This document shows positions 52,299 to 62,077 of a stretch of 64,000 nucleotides of DNA, one piece after another (within the stretch, counting starts at the first letter, position 1; each line of letters opens with the position of its first letter). Below the pieces are notes generated by a model. That model ran no database searches and had not been told where the DNA came from. It saw only the letters and a list, made by a program, of their open reading frames with translations. The translations under genes and the position numbers were made by a program. This stretch comes from Cryptomeria japonica (Eukaryota; Streptophyta; Pinopsida; Cupressales; Cupressaceae), in contig NC_081408.1 in the NCBI RefSeq assembly GCF_030272615.1, positions 342,513,793-342,577,792 of the forward strand. The letters run 5' to 3'.

Positions 52299-52313
52299 GG
52301 GTTTATATAGCCC
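52299..52313 (-). promoter_or_regulatory. TATA box of the antisense PMD gene
   Basis: The minus strand reads GGGCTATATAAACCC about 75 bases before the ATG at 52227, a spacing that allows a TATA-directed transcript start near 52275 and a short 5' untranslated region of about 50 bases. Confidence 0.65.
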
Positions 52314-52740
52314 ATGTTGACGCAGGCAACTATGTTGCCTCGGTGGACATGTGGGACATGTACACGTTATGCCCACATTATCTCTTCACCATTTTTCACT
52401 ATTCTTTTTAATAAAATTTATCAACAGATAAATATCAAAAAAATTTAAAATTCCAAAAAGAATCGAAAAATTTAAAAAATAAAAAATCGTCCAAAAATTT
52501 AAAAATCGTCGTGCATCGTGACACTGCCCAAAAAAATCGTATTTTTTCTCAATTTATCTCTCGAGGGGGCATATCGACATCAATTTCATATCAATCTCAT
52601 ATTGACACCGACTTCATATCGAATCAATTTTTCCTATCAAGGGCTTCATATCGATAATTTTGACGACAACACCATATCGATAATTTTGGTGACATATCGA
52701 TCATTTTTCTTTGAATCAACATGTGGTCACACGTTGCTTC

Positions 52741-52754
52741 AAAGAGGAGCAAAA
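52741..52754 (+). other. gypsy element polypurine tract
   Basis: AAAGAGGAGCAAAA directly before the 3' LTR start TGTAGACACC. One C interrupts the purines. Confidence 0.65.
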
Positions 52755-53073
52755 TGTAGACACCTAAAACTTGCAGCATGTCATATCAATAGTTCTTCAT
52801 CTAATCACTAGGATCTTAGTTGCATCCATTTTGATCCTAAATCGCATCCTTCAATCTCATTCTTTAGGTTGTCATCTTAAAGATCAAGTGCTCTTCCAAG
52901 TGAAAGCCACCTTGAATCTTGAAGATCCTTGGAGATAGAGGACCATGAGACGGTTTTGAGCAATTTGATTTGATGAACATGCTTTCTTCATTTAAATTTC
53001 TTGATATAATGTTTCATGGGTGCATTTGATGTTTGATGCTTGTCTTGCAAGCCTCCAACAAATCAGGTGCACA
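52755..53073 (+). repeat. gypsy element 3' LTR, internally deleted
   Basis: 319 bp: the first 21 bases (TGTAGACACCTAAAACTTGCA) match the LTR start, then the sequence jumps to the part matching 41320-41614. In the 5' LTR, CTTGCA occurs both at the left breakpoint (about 37332) and at the right breakpoint (about 41316), so the deletion fits recombination between these short repeats. About 1.2 kb of LTR is missing. Confidence 0.82.
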
Positions 53074-53735
53074 CAAAGCAATAATGATTATGACGTTAAG
53101 TTTCAAAATTTCATTGAAATAAAAAATTATTAAAATAATCAAATAGCATTCCATTTTTTATTACTCTTTGTATCAAATAATTCCTTATGCTTCTATATTT
53201 TTTTCTAACTTTTCTATTAATTAAATAAGCTACCTCACAAACAAAATAAATTATTTAGTTTCTTGATGCTTCTCATTATACACCCCTTCATTGAACTCCA
53301 TTTCTAATTTTCAATGTTATACTTTGTTTAGAATTGTTTATTAAAATATATATTGAATATTGTAATTTATAAAATTTCATATAATAATTTAAAACAAAGA
53401 TATTAAATATATTTCATGTTTCAATTTTACATATTCTTTATCCACATGTTTGATTAATTAGATTACTAAATTATTATTTGATTACATAAATCTTTAATAG
53501 TGATTAAAATTTTGAATCTAAACTTTTATATATTTTAAATCACTGTAGTATACAAATGATTTTAAATAGACTAAGTCAGAATGGTTAATGCAATTTTAAA
53601 AATAATAATAAATTTAGAAATATAAACCTACCATGAAAACATAAACTTTTTAAAAAGCACACTTAAAAATAGAAAAAGAAAAAATTACATGTCTCTTAGG
53701 GCACTAAATTATTTGAGTGTAAGCTACTGAAGTAG
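53074..53735. other. A+T-rich DNA between gypsy element and LINE
   Basis: No coding sequence or repeat is recognised in these 660 bases. They adjoin the CAAAG target copy on the left and the LINE target copy on the right. Confidence 0.5.
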
Positions 53736-53749
53736 ACACGCATGCAATA
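53736..53749. repeat. target-site duplication of the LINE, left copy
   Basis: ACACGCATGCAATA matches ACACATGCAATA at 59763-59774 except for a two-base indel. Variable-length duplications of this size are typical of L1 insertion. Confidence 0.75.
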
Positions 53750-54018
53750 AGGTGCGAGGTGTTTGGTTGATCAAGTCGTAGGGTGGTTACTGCCTGTGGT
53801 GTGGGGTTTGTAGCGTGAGGGTGGTGTGGTATAGGGCCAGCATGGGGCTGCCCTCTTCATCTTTATTTTTTCTTCTTTGTTTGTCATTTCCAACCTATTT
53901 TACTGGTTCTTTTCCTTTTGTCGTCTCGGGAGCTGCCAGGGGTTAGAGTGTTTATTGAGGGTTTGAAGAGCCTGAGGTGTTTGGGTACCCCCACTTGGGG
54001 GCTTTCTTTTCTAGAAAG

Positions 54019-54940
54019 ATGGAGCGAGTTGTTTCTTCGGATCTGATTGTGTCTGGGGCTATGGATACCTCAAACCTGTGTCCTTCCTTGCATGCAAAGG
54101 CCAAGGAGCACTAGGGGAAGTTGTTCTCAGGTGACGAATCTATACCCTTTAAGGGTTTGTCCGGACTAAAGAAAGTAAATAGTTGTTTGTAGAGGAGCTA
54201 GGATCATCCTGTTTTTGGTTACCCAACTTGAATCAGTCTCAGAGGACGTGACATACTGGAGCAATCATGCCCTTATATGCAAGTTCATGGGGTTACGTCT
54301 TTCTTTGTCGGCTCTGGAGTCCTGGAATCAGCGGATTTGGAATCCGGAGGGGGACATGGAAATTTAATTGCCAACTAATAATTATTTTTTGGTCGTGTTC
54401 TCTTGCATAGCGGACAAAAATAAAGCCTTTGAAGGAGTCCCATATTTCTTAAATCAAGTGGGGCTTTACATCAAAACCTGGCACGTGGGTTTCAACTCTA
54501 CTGAGGAACTCCCATCAAGGTTGGTGGTTTGGGTATATCTCCCAAGGCATCCGCTAGAATTTTGGAAGAATGATATCCTCCATTTGATTGCGCTTTTGCT
54601 TGGTAGAACAGTTGGATCGGCTACTCAAACCCAAAAGAGAAAGGTAATCTCCTTTGCACGCATCTGTGTTGAAATTGATTTGAATAAACCTTTGTCAGAT
54701 TCTATAGAATTATGTCTCGGATCCTCTTCTTGGATCCAACCATTGGATTATGAAATGGTCCCCTTCAGATGTCGAATTTCTCATGAGTATGGGTATTTAC
54801 AAAGGAAATGCCCCCACTCTAATCCGACATTGGGTGCATCTAATGCTCCTTCCAGTTATGACCCTAAGGTGGATAAAGGAAAGGATCCCGTGTTTGATGG
54901 GAATGTTGATATGGAGGGATTTGTTCCTGTTAAAATTTGA
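54019..54940 (+). pseudogene. LINE ORF1 (DUF4283 / CCHC type)
   Basis: Starts MERVVSSDLIVSGAM at 54019 and has early stops, then is open from 54368. The open part reads YFLVVFSCIADKNKAFEGVP, VGLYIKTWHVGFN, LPSRLVVWVYLPRHPLEFW, and FARICVEIDLNKPL, the DUF4283 pattern of plant L1 ORF1 proteins. The final CRISHEYGYLQRKC is a degenerate zinc knuckle in which the second cysteine is serine. ORF1 proteins bind the LINE RNA. It ends at a TGA at 54938-54940. Confidence 0.85.
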
Positions 54941-55441
54941 AACAAGGGAAGAGAACAAAAAGAACTTTGAAAGATAGCCAAAGTGAAGTGAACTTTAATA
55001 GGTTTGAGGTTCTTGATGATCTCACTCAAGAAGAGGAAATTCCTATGGAGCTATCCTCCAATGTGAGATCTGTGGGAGGGGCAGTTAGAGAGGAAGGGAG
55101 GATTGATAGTCAAAGTTTGTCAGCAAAGGATCAATAGGATGGGTTAATGGATACAGATTTGTATCCCCATATTCTGGCAACCCTTGAAGCTAGTGTGAAT
55201 CTAGTTCTTAAGGATGGGGATACTTTGGAGGCCCAGGGATTCTCTCTAGTAAAAGGGACGGTGGACATTGGGAAGAACAGTAAGGCCTCTTGGGCCTTAG
55301 GCTTGCAGCAAAAATCTCTAAAAAAGGGCCCACAGAGAAATCCTTGAAGATTGGTAGTAAGACAGATCAAGAGAAAGTGAAGTTAATTGAGGATACATTG
55401 GTAGAATCCAAGTCAATGAAACCCATTGACTCTCATTTCTC

Positions 55442-56371
55442 CCAATCCCTGAAATTATAGTGCTATCTTGGAATGTGAGGGGTATGAACAACATCCCTAG
55501 ACAAAAGGTTGTTCAAGATTTGCTTGTCACTCATTATCCTATAATGGTCTTCATTCAGGAAACAAAGTTGACTGTAGATGGTATGCTTGAAAGAGCTCTT
55601 GGTATTTGGCCTCGTGAGCTTCTGGTAGTTTGGGTGGAAATTATCCTTTTCTGGTGGATTTCTAGTCTTTCATCTATATCTCTGGTAGCTTCCAGTTTGG
55701 AGTTTGGTGAAGTTTGTCTCTTTACTAATATTTATGCTCCTACTAACCTCCTAGGTAAGTCTCATCTTTGGAAGCGCATTAGATATGTTTGGTCCTTGCT
55801 GCCCTATCTACCTTGAATTTTGGTTGGGGACTTTAATGCAACATGTAGCTTGAGGGAAAAAAAAGGAGGCGTGGCTAGACTTGATCCTTCTACTCACCTT
55901 CTCAGTATGAATATTGAGCTTTTGAATGTTATTAATGTGAAGCCAAACAATTGTGTGTTCACCTGGAATAATAGAAGATGTAGGAAAGATGCGATCTTGG
56001 AAAGGCTTGATAGATTCCTTGTCTCTTGCTTATGGATTAGTGACAGATGGACTACTAGCTCAAAGATCTTGGATTGGAGAGGCTGTGATCACTGTCCAAT
56101 CAAGCTCTTTGTGGATACTTACATTTCTCCTAAGAATCCTTCCTTTAAGTTTCAATTGATGTGGCTAAGAGATCTTTCTCTCCAAGACTTAATGGTTGTT
56201 CAGTGGGATCAAGGAAAAACGACCCCTAATAGAGCCATGTATTCTTTTGTCAAAAGATTGCAATATGTGAAATATAAGCTTAAGAGATGGATTAAGCAGG
56301 GATTTGGCAACCTTCATTCTAACAAAATGGCGGCTCAAGCTCACTTTGATTGCATCACTCGCTTGATCTAG
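55442..56371 (+). pseudogene. LINE ORF2 apurinic-type endonuclease
   Basis: Begins VLSWNVRGMNNIPRQKVVQD (Asn of the active site), continues IMVFIQETKL (Glu), a frame break, VGDFNATCSLREKKGG (Asp/Asn), CVFTWNNRRCRKDAILERLD, DRFLVS and CDHCPIKL (Asp-His). These are the ordered catalytic motifs of exonuclease/endonuclease/phosphatase-type LINE nucleases that nick the target. A TGA at 55814-55816 and other breaks interrupt the frame. 54941-55441 holds a decayed linker between ORF1 and ORF2. Confidence 0.9.
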
Positions 56372-59141
56372 GATCAAGTTATGATGAGTAGAAAGGAATC
56401 CTCAATAGTTAAAGATTTAGAAGAATGGAAACTTCGTGAAGAGATTTTTTGGAAACAGAAGTCTCGTATTGATTAGCTAAGGAAGGAGATAGGAAACACT
56501 ACCTTCTTTCATAACTCAGTGAAGGCTCATAGGAACGGTAATCTTATTTCATCTCGTGTCTTTAGAGGGCACCCACTTATCTTCCAAAGCAAACATATCT
56601 CGGGAGGCTTCTAAGTATTTTGTTGCTCTGTTTATGGAGGACTCTCCCCCTGCGAACGCAGAGGAAGTTGTGATTTTGGATTGCATCCCTCTGTTAGTTT
56701 CTCAAGAGATTAACGAGACCCTCATCTGACGTATTGCTCTTCAAGAATTGGAAGATGTAGTGTTTCATATGAAGAGTGGTAAAGCCTCGAGCCTTGACGG
56801 TTTTCCTATTGAGTTCATTCAAGAATTCTGGGAGATAATCAAGTTGGATCTTCTTGAGGTGGTTTAGGAATCGCACATAAATAAGCAGATGTTGAGGGCT
56901 ATGAATGCTACCTTCCTAGCCCTTATTCCTAAAAAAGAAGGTGCAAATACATTAGATCAATTTAAGCCCATTGCTCTTTGCAGTGTGGTTTATAAAGTCA
57001 TTACCAAACTCATTGCTAAGCGTCTCAAGGTGTGCCTCAAAAATTTGAATTCAGAGGAACGGGGGGGATTTGTTGAAGGCAAAAAAATTATGGATGGGAT
57101 TGTGAGTGTTGGGGAGGTCATTCATTCTATGGCAATGTCTAAGGAAAATGCTTTGTTTATGAAGTTAGATATGGCAAAAGCCTACAATAGAGTTAAATGG
57201 GCTTTTTCGCAAAAGGTCTTGTTAGCCTTTGGATTTGCCAGTGAATGGGTTCACTGGATCATGAGTTGTTTCCTCTACCTCTTTCTCGGTACTTATTAAT
57301 GGTGAACCTTTTGAGTTATTTAGTGCTTCTAGAGGTCTTCGGCAAGGAGACCCTTTGTCTCTATACCTCTTCATCATTTTGGCAAAAGGGCTTGGTAGGT
57401 TCATTAAGTCTCAGGTCCAACAAGGATTGATTCAGGGCTAGAGTTAGAGTAATAATTTGCCTCCTTCCTCACACCTCCAGTTTGTTGATGATACAGTTTT
57501 GATAGGATTGACAAGAATTAATGAAGCAGTTAATTTCAAGAGAACTCTAGACACTTATTGGCTGCTTCGAGGCAAAGATTAATGAAGCTAAGTTTTCCTT
57601 CTTTAATACGCCTTGGCTTATCCAAAGCAAGATTGCTCATATTCTAAGATTTCAGATTGGTACCCTCCCTTTGGTCTATTTGGGGATTCCTCTTGGTTTG
57701 GGATCTCAATGCAGGAATTTGTGCTAGGAAATCTTGGAAAAGTTTTGCAAGAAGGTTAGCCATTGGACCTTCTGTTGGCTCTCATATATTGGCACGGTGA
57801 CTCGTTTGGAGTCAGTGGTGCAAGCACTCCCTCTTTATAGATTCTTTGTGCAGGTTGCCTCATCTAGTTTTCTTAAGGAATTTGATGCTCTGTCTCGTCA
57901 ATTTCTTTGGTCTAATAATTTACTCTCGGCTAAGTGGTGTTTGGTCAAATGGGACTCAATTTGTAGACCTAAGCAGGAAGGAGGTTTAGGGCTTCGTTCG
58001 GCTGGATACTAGAGGTGGTGTACATGTCAGAACCAGAGGTGGGCCAAAATCATTTTCCATATGTAAACCTCTTTGTTGTGGCTAGATGGTCTAAGGTTCA
58101 AGATTTTAAGAAGGTGATGTCTCAAGATTGGATAGAGCTTTGCTGTTGGAAAGACCCCCAAGAATGGCCAATGGGTGGATCTGAAGAGGATCGTCAAGAG
58201 CTTGTTGGGATCCTAGCTGGGAGACTGTGTAGTTCCCTAATGGAGAGAGATGCTCTAGCCTGAAATCTTGATCCGAAAGGCAAACTTTTTAGATGCTTTA
58301 GGTTATCTGGAGTTGGATCTAGAAAATTATATGGCAAAGTCGGTGTCTCTTGGTGGAAACGGGTTTGGAATAGATTCTCATGGCCTAAGTGCAATTTTTT
58401 TCTCTGGTTGGTAGCCCAAAATAAGTGTTTAACCTAGGATAATCTGAGAAAACATGGGTTTTAGGGCCCTTCAATCTGAGAAAACATGGGTTTTAGGGCC
58501 CTTCAATTTGTATCCTTTGTAAAAGCAATGAACAAAGTGCCTCTCATCTATTCTTTTAGTGTCCCTACTCAAGGGAGATTTGGCATCTTTGGTGGGAGCT
58601 ATAGAATCACACTTGTGTTCATACCACTTCTTTGGTTGAGTTCTAGGGCCCTTCAATTTGTATCCTTTGTAAAAGCAATGAACAAAGTGTCTCTCATCTA
58701 TTCTTTCAGTGTCCCTACTCAAGGGAGATTTGGCATCTTTGGTGGGAGCTATGGAATCACGCTTGTGTTCATACTACTTCTTTGGTTGAGTTCTAGGAAA
58801 GCTTGGGTAGACTTCCTGCTCAGGCTCCTTTCCTCCAAATTGCTTGGATTATTGGCCCCTCTTTTATCATTTGGAATCTTTGGTTAGAAAGAAATTGAAG
58901 AATCTTTCAAGAGACAAAATTGGAGAGTGGTCTTTTCTGGTGCAAGGTCGTTGGCAAGTTCAAGGAAACTATTGCAGCTAAGTGCGATCTCTCAGTAGTG
59001 GTGAATTCTACGAATATGGATGTGGTAAAGAAGCTGAATCTAGTTAACAATGGTTTGAACTCTTATGTTGGCATGAGATTGAGGAAAACTAAACAGAAAG
59101 TCCAATGAAGAGATAGACGGTTCCCTCCTCCGAAGGGGGTT
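56372..59141 (+). pseudogene. LINE ORF2 reverse transcriptase and zinc-binding domain
   Basis: The N-terminal part has EEIFWKQKSRID then a stop for Trp. The core reads FLALIPKKEGANTLDQFKPI, ALCSVVYKVITKLIAKRL, then GGFVEGKKIMDGI, FMKLDMAKAYNRVKW (catalytic Asp), SASRGLRQGDPLSLYLFII and, in another frame, LQFVDDTVLIG (the F-A-D-D box, here FVDD). The later part includes the zinc-binding RVT segment FFLWLVAQNKCLT, which is disturbed by two tandem duplications (58441-58795). More than five frame changes prevent translation. Confidence 0.9.
58441..58795 (+). repeat. 32-bp and 150-bp tandem duplications inside LINE ORF2
   Basis: AATCTGAGAAAACATGGG starts at 58441 and 58473 (period 32). GGGCCCTTCAATTTGTATCC starts at 58496 and 58646 (period exactly 150, a multiple of three). 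The 150-bp copies differ at only a handful of positions. Confidence 0.93.
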
Positions 59142-59624
59142 TTGAAAATAAACACGGATGGGTCCTCCAAGGGGAATCCAAGCTTTGCAGGGATTGAAGG
59201 AGTTGGCAGGAGCAAGGATGATAGTGTTGTGTTCTTTTTCTCCACTTTTAAAGGGATTCATTCTGATTACCTTATGGAAGCCCTTGCTATTCTTCGTCCT
59301 ATTGAAAGAGGATATACCCTTAGCTGGAGAAGGATTGCTTGTGAGTCTGACTTGCAAATTGTGATTGATATGTTGGATGCTCAACGTTTGGAGGATATTA
59401 ATTGGCAGTTAGCCTTAGTGGATAGGCAGATTCTAAATTTATGCTCAGCTCTGGAATATATCTCTTTTAGTCATATTCCTCAAGAATGGACTAAAGTAGC
59501 AGATTATTTGGCCAAATGGGCATCAAAAAACCTTGGTGGGTGGGATGTTGAGGATTGGGGGCTCTTGTCCCTAGAATATTCTAGTATTTTGGATAAGTTA
59601 ATTATGGAGGACAAGAAGGTGTAG
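59142..59624 (+). pseudogene. LINE ORF2 RNase H domain
   Basis: Open frame of 160 codons: KINTDGSSKGNPSFAG (first Asp), DYLMEALAILRPIERG (Glu), CESDLQIVID (Asp), FSHIPQEWTKVADYLAKWAS (final Asp), then a short tail and TAG. All four acidic residues of RNase H are in place, which is the best preserved part of this LINE. RNase H domains at the end of ORF2 are typical of one group of plant L1 elements. Confidence 0.88.
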
Positions 59625-59774
59625 TTATTTCTTCAAGGAAGTTCCTCAGAGACCTGTTCATCTCTTTTTCTTGTCTCTTTGTGTGGGCTTGTGGCCCTTT
59701 GCTTTGTATTCTTGGCTCTTCTGAATAAATTTTTACCCCCTTTTCAAAAAACAAAAAAAGAAACACATGCAATA

Positions 59775-60398
59775 TAACTAACATCTAGCATAATGTTGGT
59801 GCACAAAAATGGAATTGGTAAGACATTGGTTTGTCTGATATGTGCAACATCAAAAAACAATTGTTTTGATGCAAACATTAAGCATGCACAATTTAGAATT
59901 CTCTATTACTTATTGCTAAATATTGTTGAATGACATACATGTTCAAAAAGATCTAATAAAAAAACTTTTTCAATCTCATCTTTTAAAAAAAATTATATTT
60001 CAGGTATTTATGAACTCTGTGTTCCAATATATCTTGACAAGAGAAAGAGGCATGAAAACTTGAAATCAAAGGGAATCACATCCACAAGTTTGGCAGGATT
60101 GCCCTTAATTAAAGTGCCAAAAAAAGCACAGCAAACAATGAGAGTTATTGAACTACATACATATACAATTTGAACACCATCAACCAAAAACCAGGTAGAT
60201 GACTGGCAATTTGCCAAATATGTTTTGAAAGCAAAACATCTAAATCCAATCAAAGCATCATGGATCCAGAAATCAGAGCCCTTATAGCCAAAGGGCTATT
60301 CAAAATTTGCCTATGATCACATTGCACTAAACAAATTAAAGTTATCTATACTGAAATACAAAACAAATAATCTTGTGGGTGTAGAATTGACATCATAG
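59775..60398. other. downstream flank / probable 3' UTR of the Yos1-like gene
   Basis: No coding domain recognised. On the minus strand this follows the Yos1-like stop codon. A 3' untranslated region is expected here, but no polyadenylation site could be assigned with confidence. Confidence 0.45.
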
Positions 60399-60632
60399 CT
60401 AGCCTGAAACAACCATGATCACTATTGTGATGGCATTTAAAGCTATCAAAGGCATCCTCAAGTATTGTGTAGCATAAATTAGCCCAATGGCTCGTGCTTT
60501 TAAGGATCTTCCTTGGTCTCCTGAAAATTCAGAAAAGCTCCACCCTCGAGGAGCCAAAAATCGATTTTCATTTAGTATGGCTAGAGCATTTGCTATCAGT
60601 AAACATCCTTCAAGTAATGTCCAAAGACCCAT
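60399..60632 (-). CDS. Yos1-like protein (IER3IP1 family)
   Basis: Complete 77-codon frame from ATG 60632 to TAG 60399. MGLWTLLEGCLLIANALAIL forms an N-terminal hydrophobic segment. NENRFLAPRGWSFSEF is the conserved central motif (the family has N/H-E-x-RFL--xGW), and AIGLIYATQYLRMPLIALNA leads into a second hydrophobic segment ending VSG. Length and layout match plant and animal Yos1/IER3IP1 proteins (about 75-85 residues), small membrane proteins of the ER and COPII vesicles that act with Yip1/Yif1 in ER-to-Golgi transport. No break is visible. On the minus strand a good acceptor (TTTTCTTTTCTAG, ending about 35-40 bases upstream of ATG) suggests an intron in the 5' untranslated region. An intronless retrocopy cannot be excluded. 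Confidence 0.9.
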   Translation of the reverse strand: MGLWTLLEGCLLIANALAILNENRFLAPRGWSFSEFSGDQGRSLKARAIGLIYATQYLRMPLIALNAITIVIMVVSG

Positions 60633-61839
60633 CTTCTACATCAAAATCCAAGCCACGAAGTTAAGCGAACTAGAAAAGAAAACCAATGAACAATACTTTT
60701 CAGCCGCATCATGTATGAAAAGAAAGCAACAGAATATCATAACAGGCATATTAATTCTCTCTTAAATACATTTCAGTGCATATCTTCATCAACTAAATCA
60801 TAAGCCACATTTTTTACATTTAAGTAGCATGACTGCACATGAAAATGTTGATGCCCTAAATAAAAAATATTCTAAATGGCAAGGCATATTTTTTAAAGAT
60901 GGTGATTTTTGTTTTTCATAAAAACATAAAATGAACAGGCATAGCCCTACATCCCCTAGACACATGTACCCTGCCCCTACAGCTAATGTTAACATGACAG
61001 CAAAATCACCTCAAAAAAGAGAGATCCTAAGAAAACCTCTTTACTTTTTTATGAGTAAACATGGCCGAAAGCCCTGAAATAGAGATATTAAGGACATGGA
61101 CATCTAGAAAAAGTTTCACCAAACATGAGCAAAATAAAAGACAAGCAAAAGTTCAGAAAGTCAAACCTAAGGGCAGCGAGGGAAGAAGTCAGAAAACTAT
61201 GGAAAAGATAGATTATAATTATATCCTTGAAGTTTAAAGTCTTAACTGTATTTTTTTTTATTTTGTCTATTTATGAGAACTCAAAAAGCCACTGACATGA
61301 TAAATCAATGTGTTCAAAGGTTAAATACACAATGCTTACGTATAAACTATATCAACAAATTCAATGTTTGTATTAGGCATGTTTATTTGATTATCGTTAT
61401 TTAGTTATCATTTCAAGGGCCTGATCTTCAATACATGCATTTTTTCAATTCACTTGATTAGCTATGATATATCACTAGCTCTTACCAGGTTCTGCTAAAT
61501 ACATCCCTGCCATGTTGGTCAAAATCAGTTCAACCTCCAGTTGTAGGTCGGGACAGCCTAGGTTGCTCCTTGGTTCAGCCCAGCAAACACCAAGCTATCC
61601 TGAACTGGACCAAACCAGACAACTAACTGCCGATACTAAAGTGGCAAGATACTAGAGAGACTACTCAAAATTGACAAAACACCAGCTTTTTGGCAACATA
61701 CATGCATGATTGAAAAATTTCTTGGAGATGAGCATTTTCATTGGCATCGTAGCCAATGTGGGAATGAGTATACAAGCTCGTATAGTTGAGCAAAAGCTCA
61801 CCTATGAACTATGATGGGCTTAGGTATAAGAGTTTGTCT

Positions 61840-62077
61840 AGGGCCAAATAAAAAAGGGTTGGCTAAGGAACAATATCAACAAGCAAGAGGATTGCCAACA
61901 TTGTAAGTGACAGAGCAAAAGAAAGATCCATCCTCTATCCAAAAAGAAATGTGCCAAATAAAAAGTGTTGCCAAAGAAACAAATTATGGTATATATAAAA
62001 AAAACAAGGGGATGCCAATATTGTAAGTAATAGAGCAAATGAAAAGTCACATTCTCTATCCAAAAAGAATCGTTCAA
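61840..62077. repeat. 120-bp tandem duplication
   Basis: TTGCCAACATTGTAAGTGAC at 61892 corresponds to ATGCCAATATTGTAAGTAAT at 62012. Both copies run to CTCTATCCAAAAAGAA. The copies are clearly diverged. Confidence 0.75.

Larger units (their letters stand above)
37317..53073 (+). mobile_element. Ty3/gypsy-type retrotransposon: gag-protease, no pol, antisense PMD gene
   Basis: LTR, primer-site-like sequence, gag, protease, long 3' region, polypurine tract and a shortened LTR, all on the plus strand, with CAAAC/CAAAG target copies. Gag and protease are of the Ty3/gypsy kind, and the position of an opposite-strand gene in the 3' part fits what is known of Tat-lineage elements, which often carry extra antisense ORFs. 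No reverse transcriptase, RNase H or integrase motifs were seen between 46964 and 52740, so the element depends on a partner for mobility. A 2.8-kb element sits in its 5' LTR. Confidence 0.85.
53750..59762 (+). mobile_element. full-length L1-type LINE, inactive
   Basis: Contains a G-rich 5' untranslated region, ORF1, ORF2 (endonuclease, reverse transcriptase, zinc-binding domain, RNase H), a polyadenylation signal AATAAA (about 59724-59729), a C-rich/A-rich tail (to 59762) and flanking duplications. The 5' end lies directly at the left duplication, so it was not 5'-truncated on insertion, which is unusual for LINEs. At least six stops and frameshifts disable it. It lies downstream of the Yos1-like gene, in the opposite orientation. 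Confidence 0.92.

Noticed and set aside
60008-60253. 81-codon minus-strand ORF downstream of the Yos1-like gene
   Set aside because: No domain or start context; more likely 3' untranslated or intergenic sequence.
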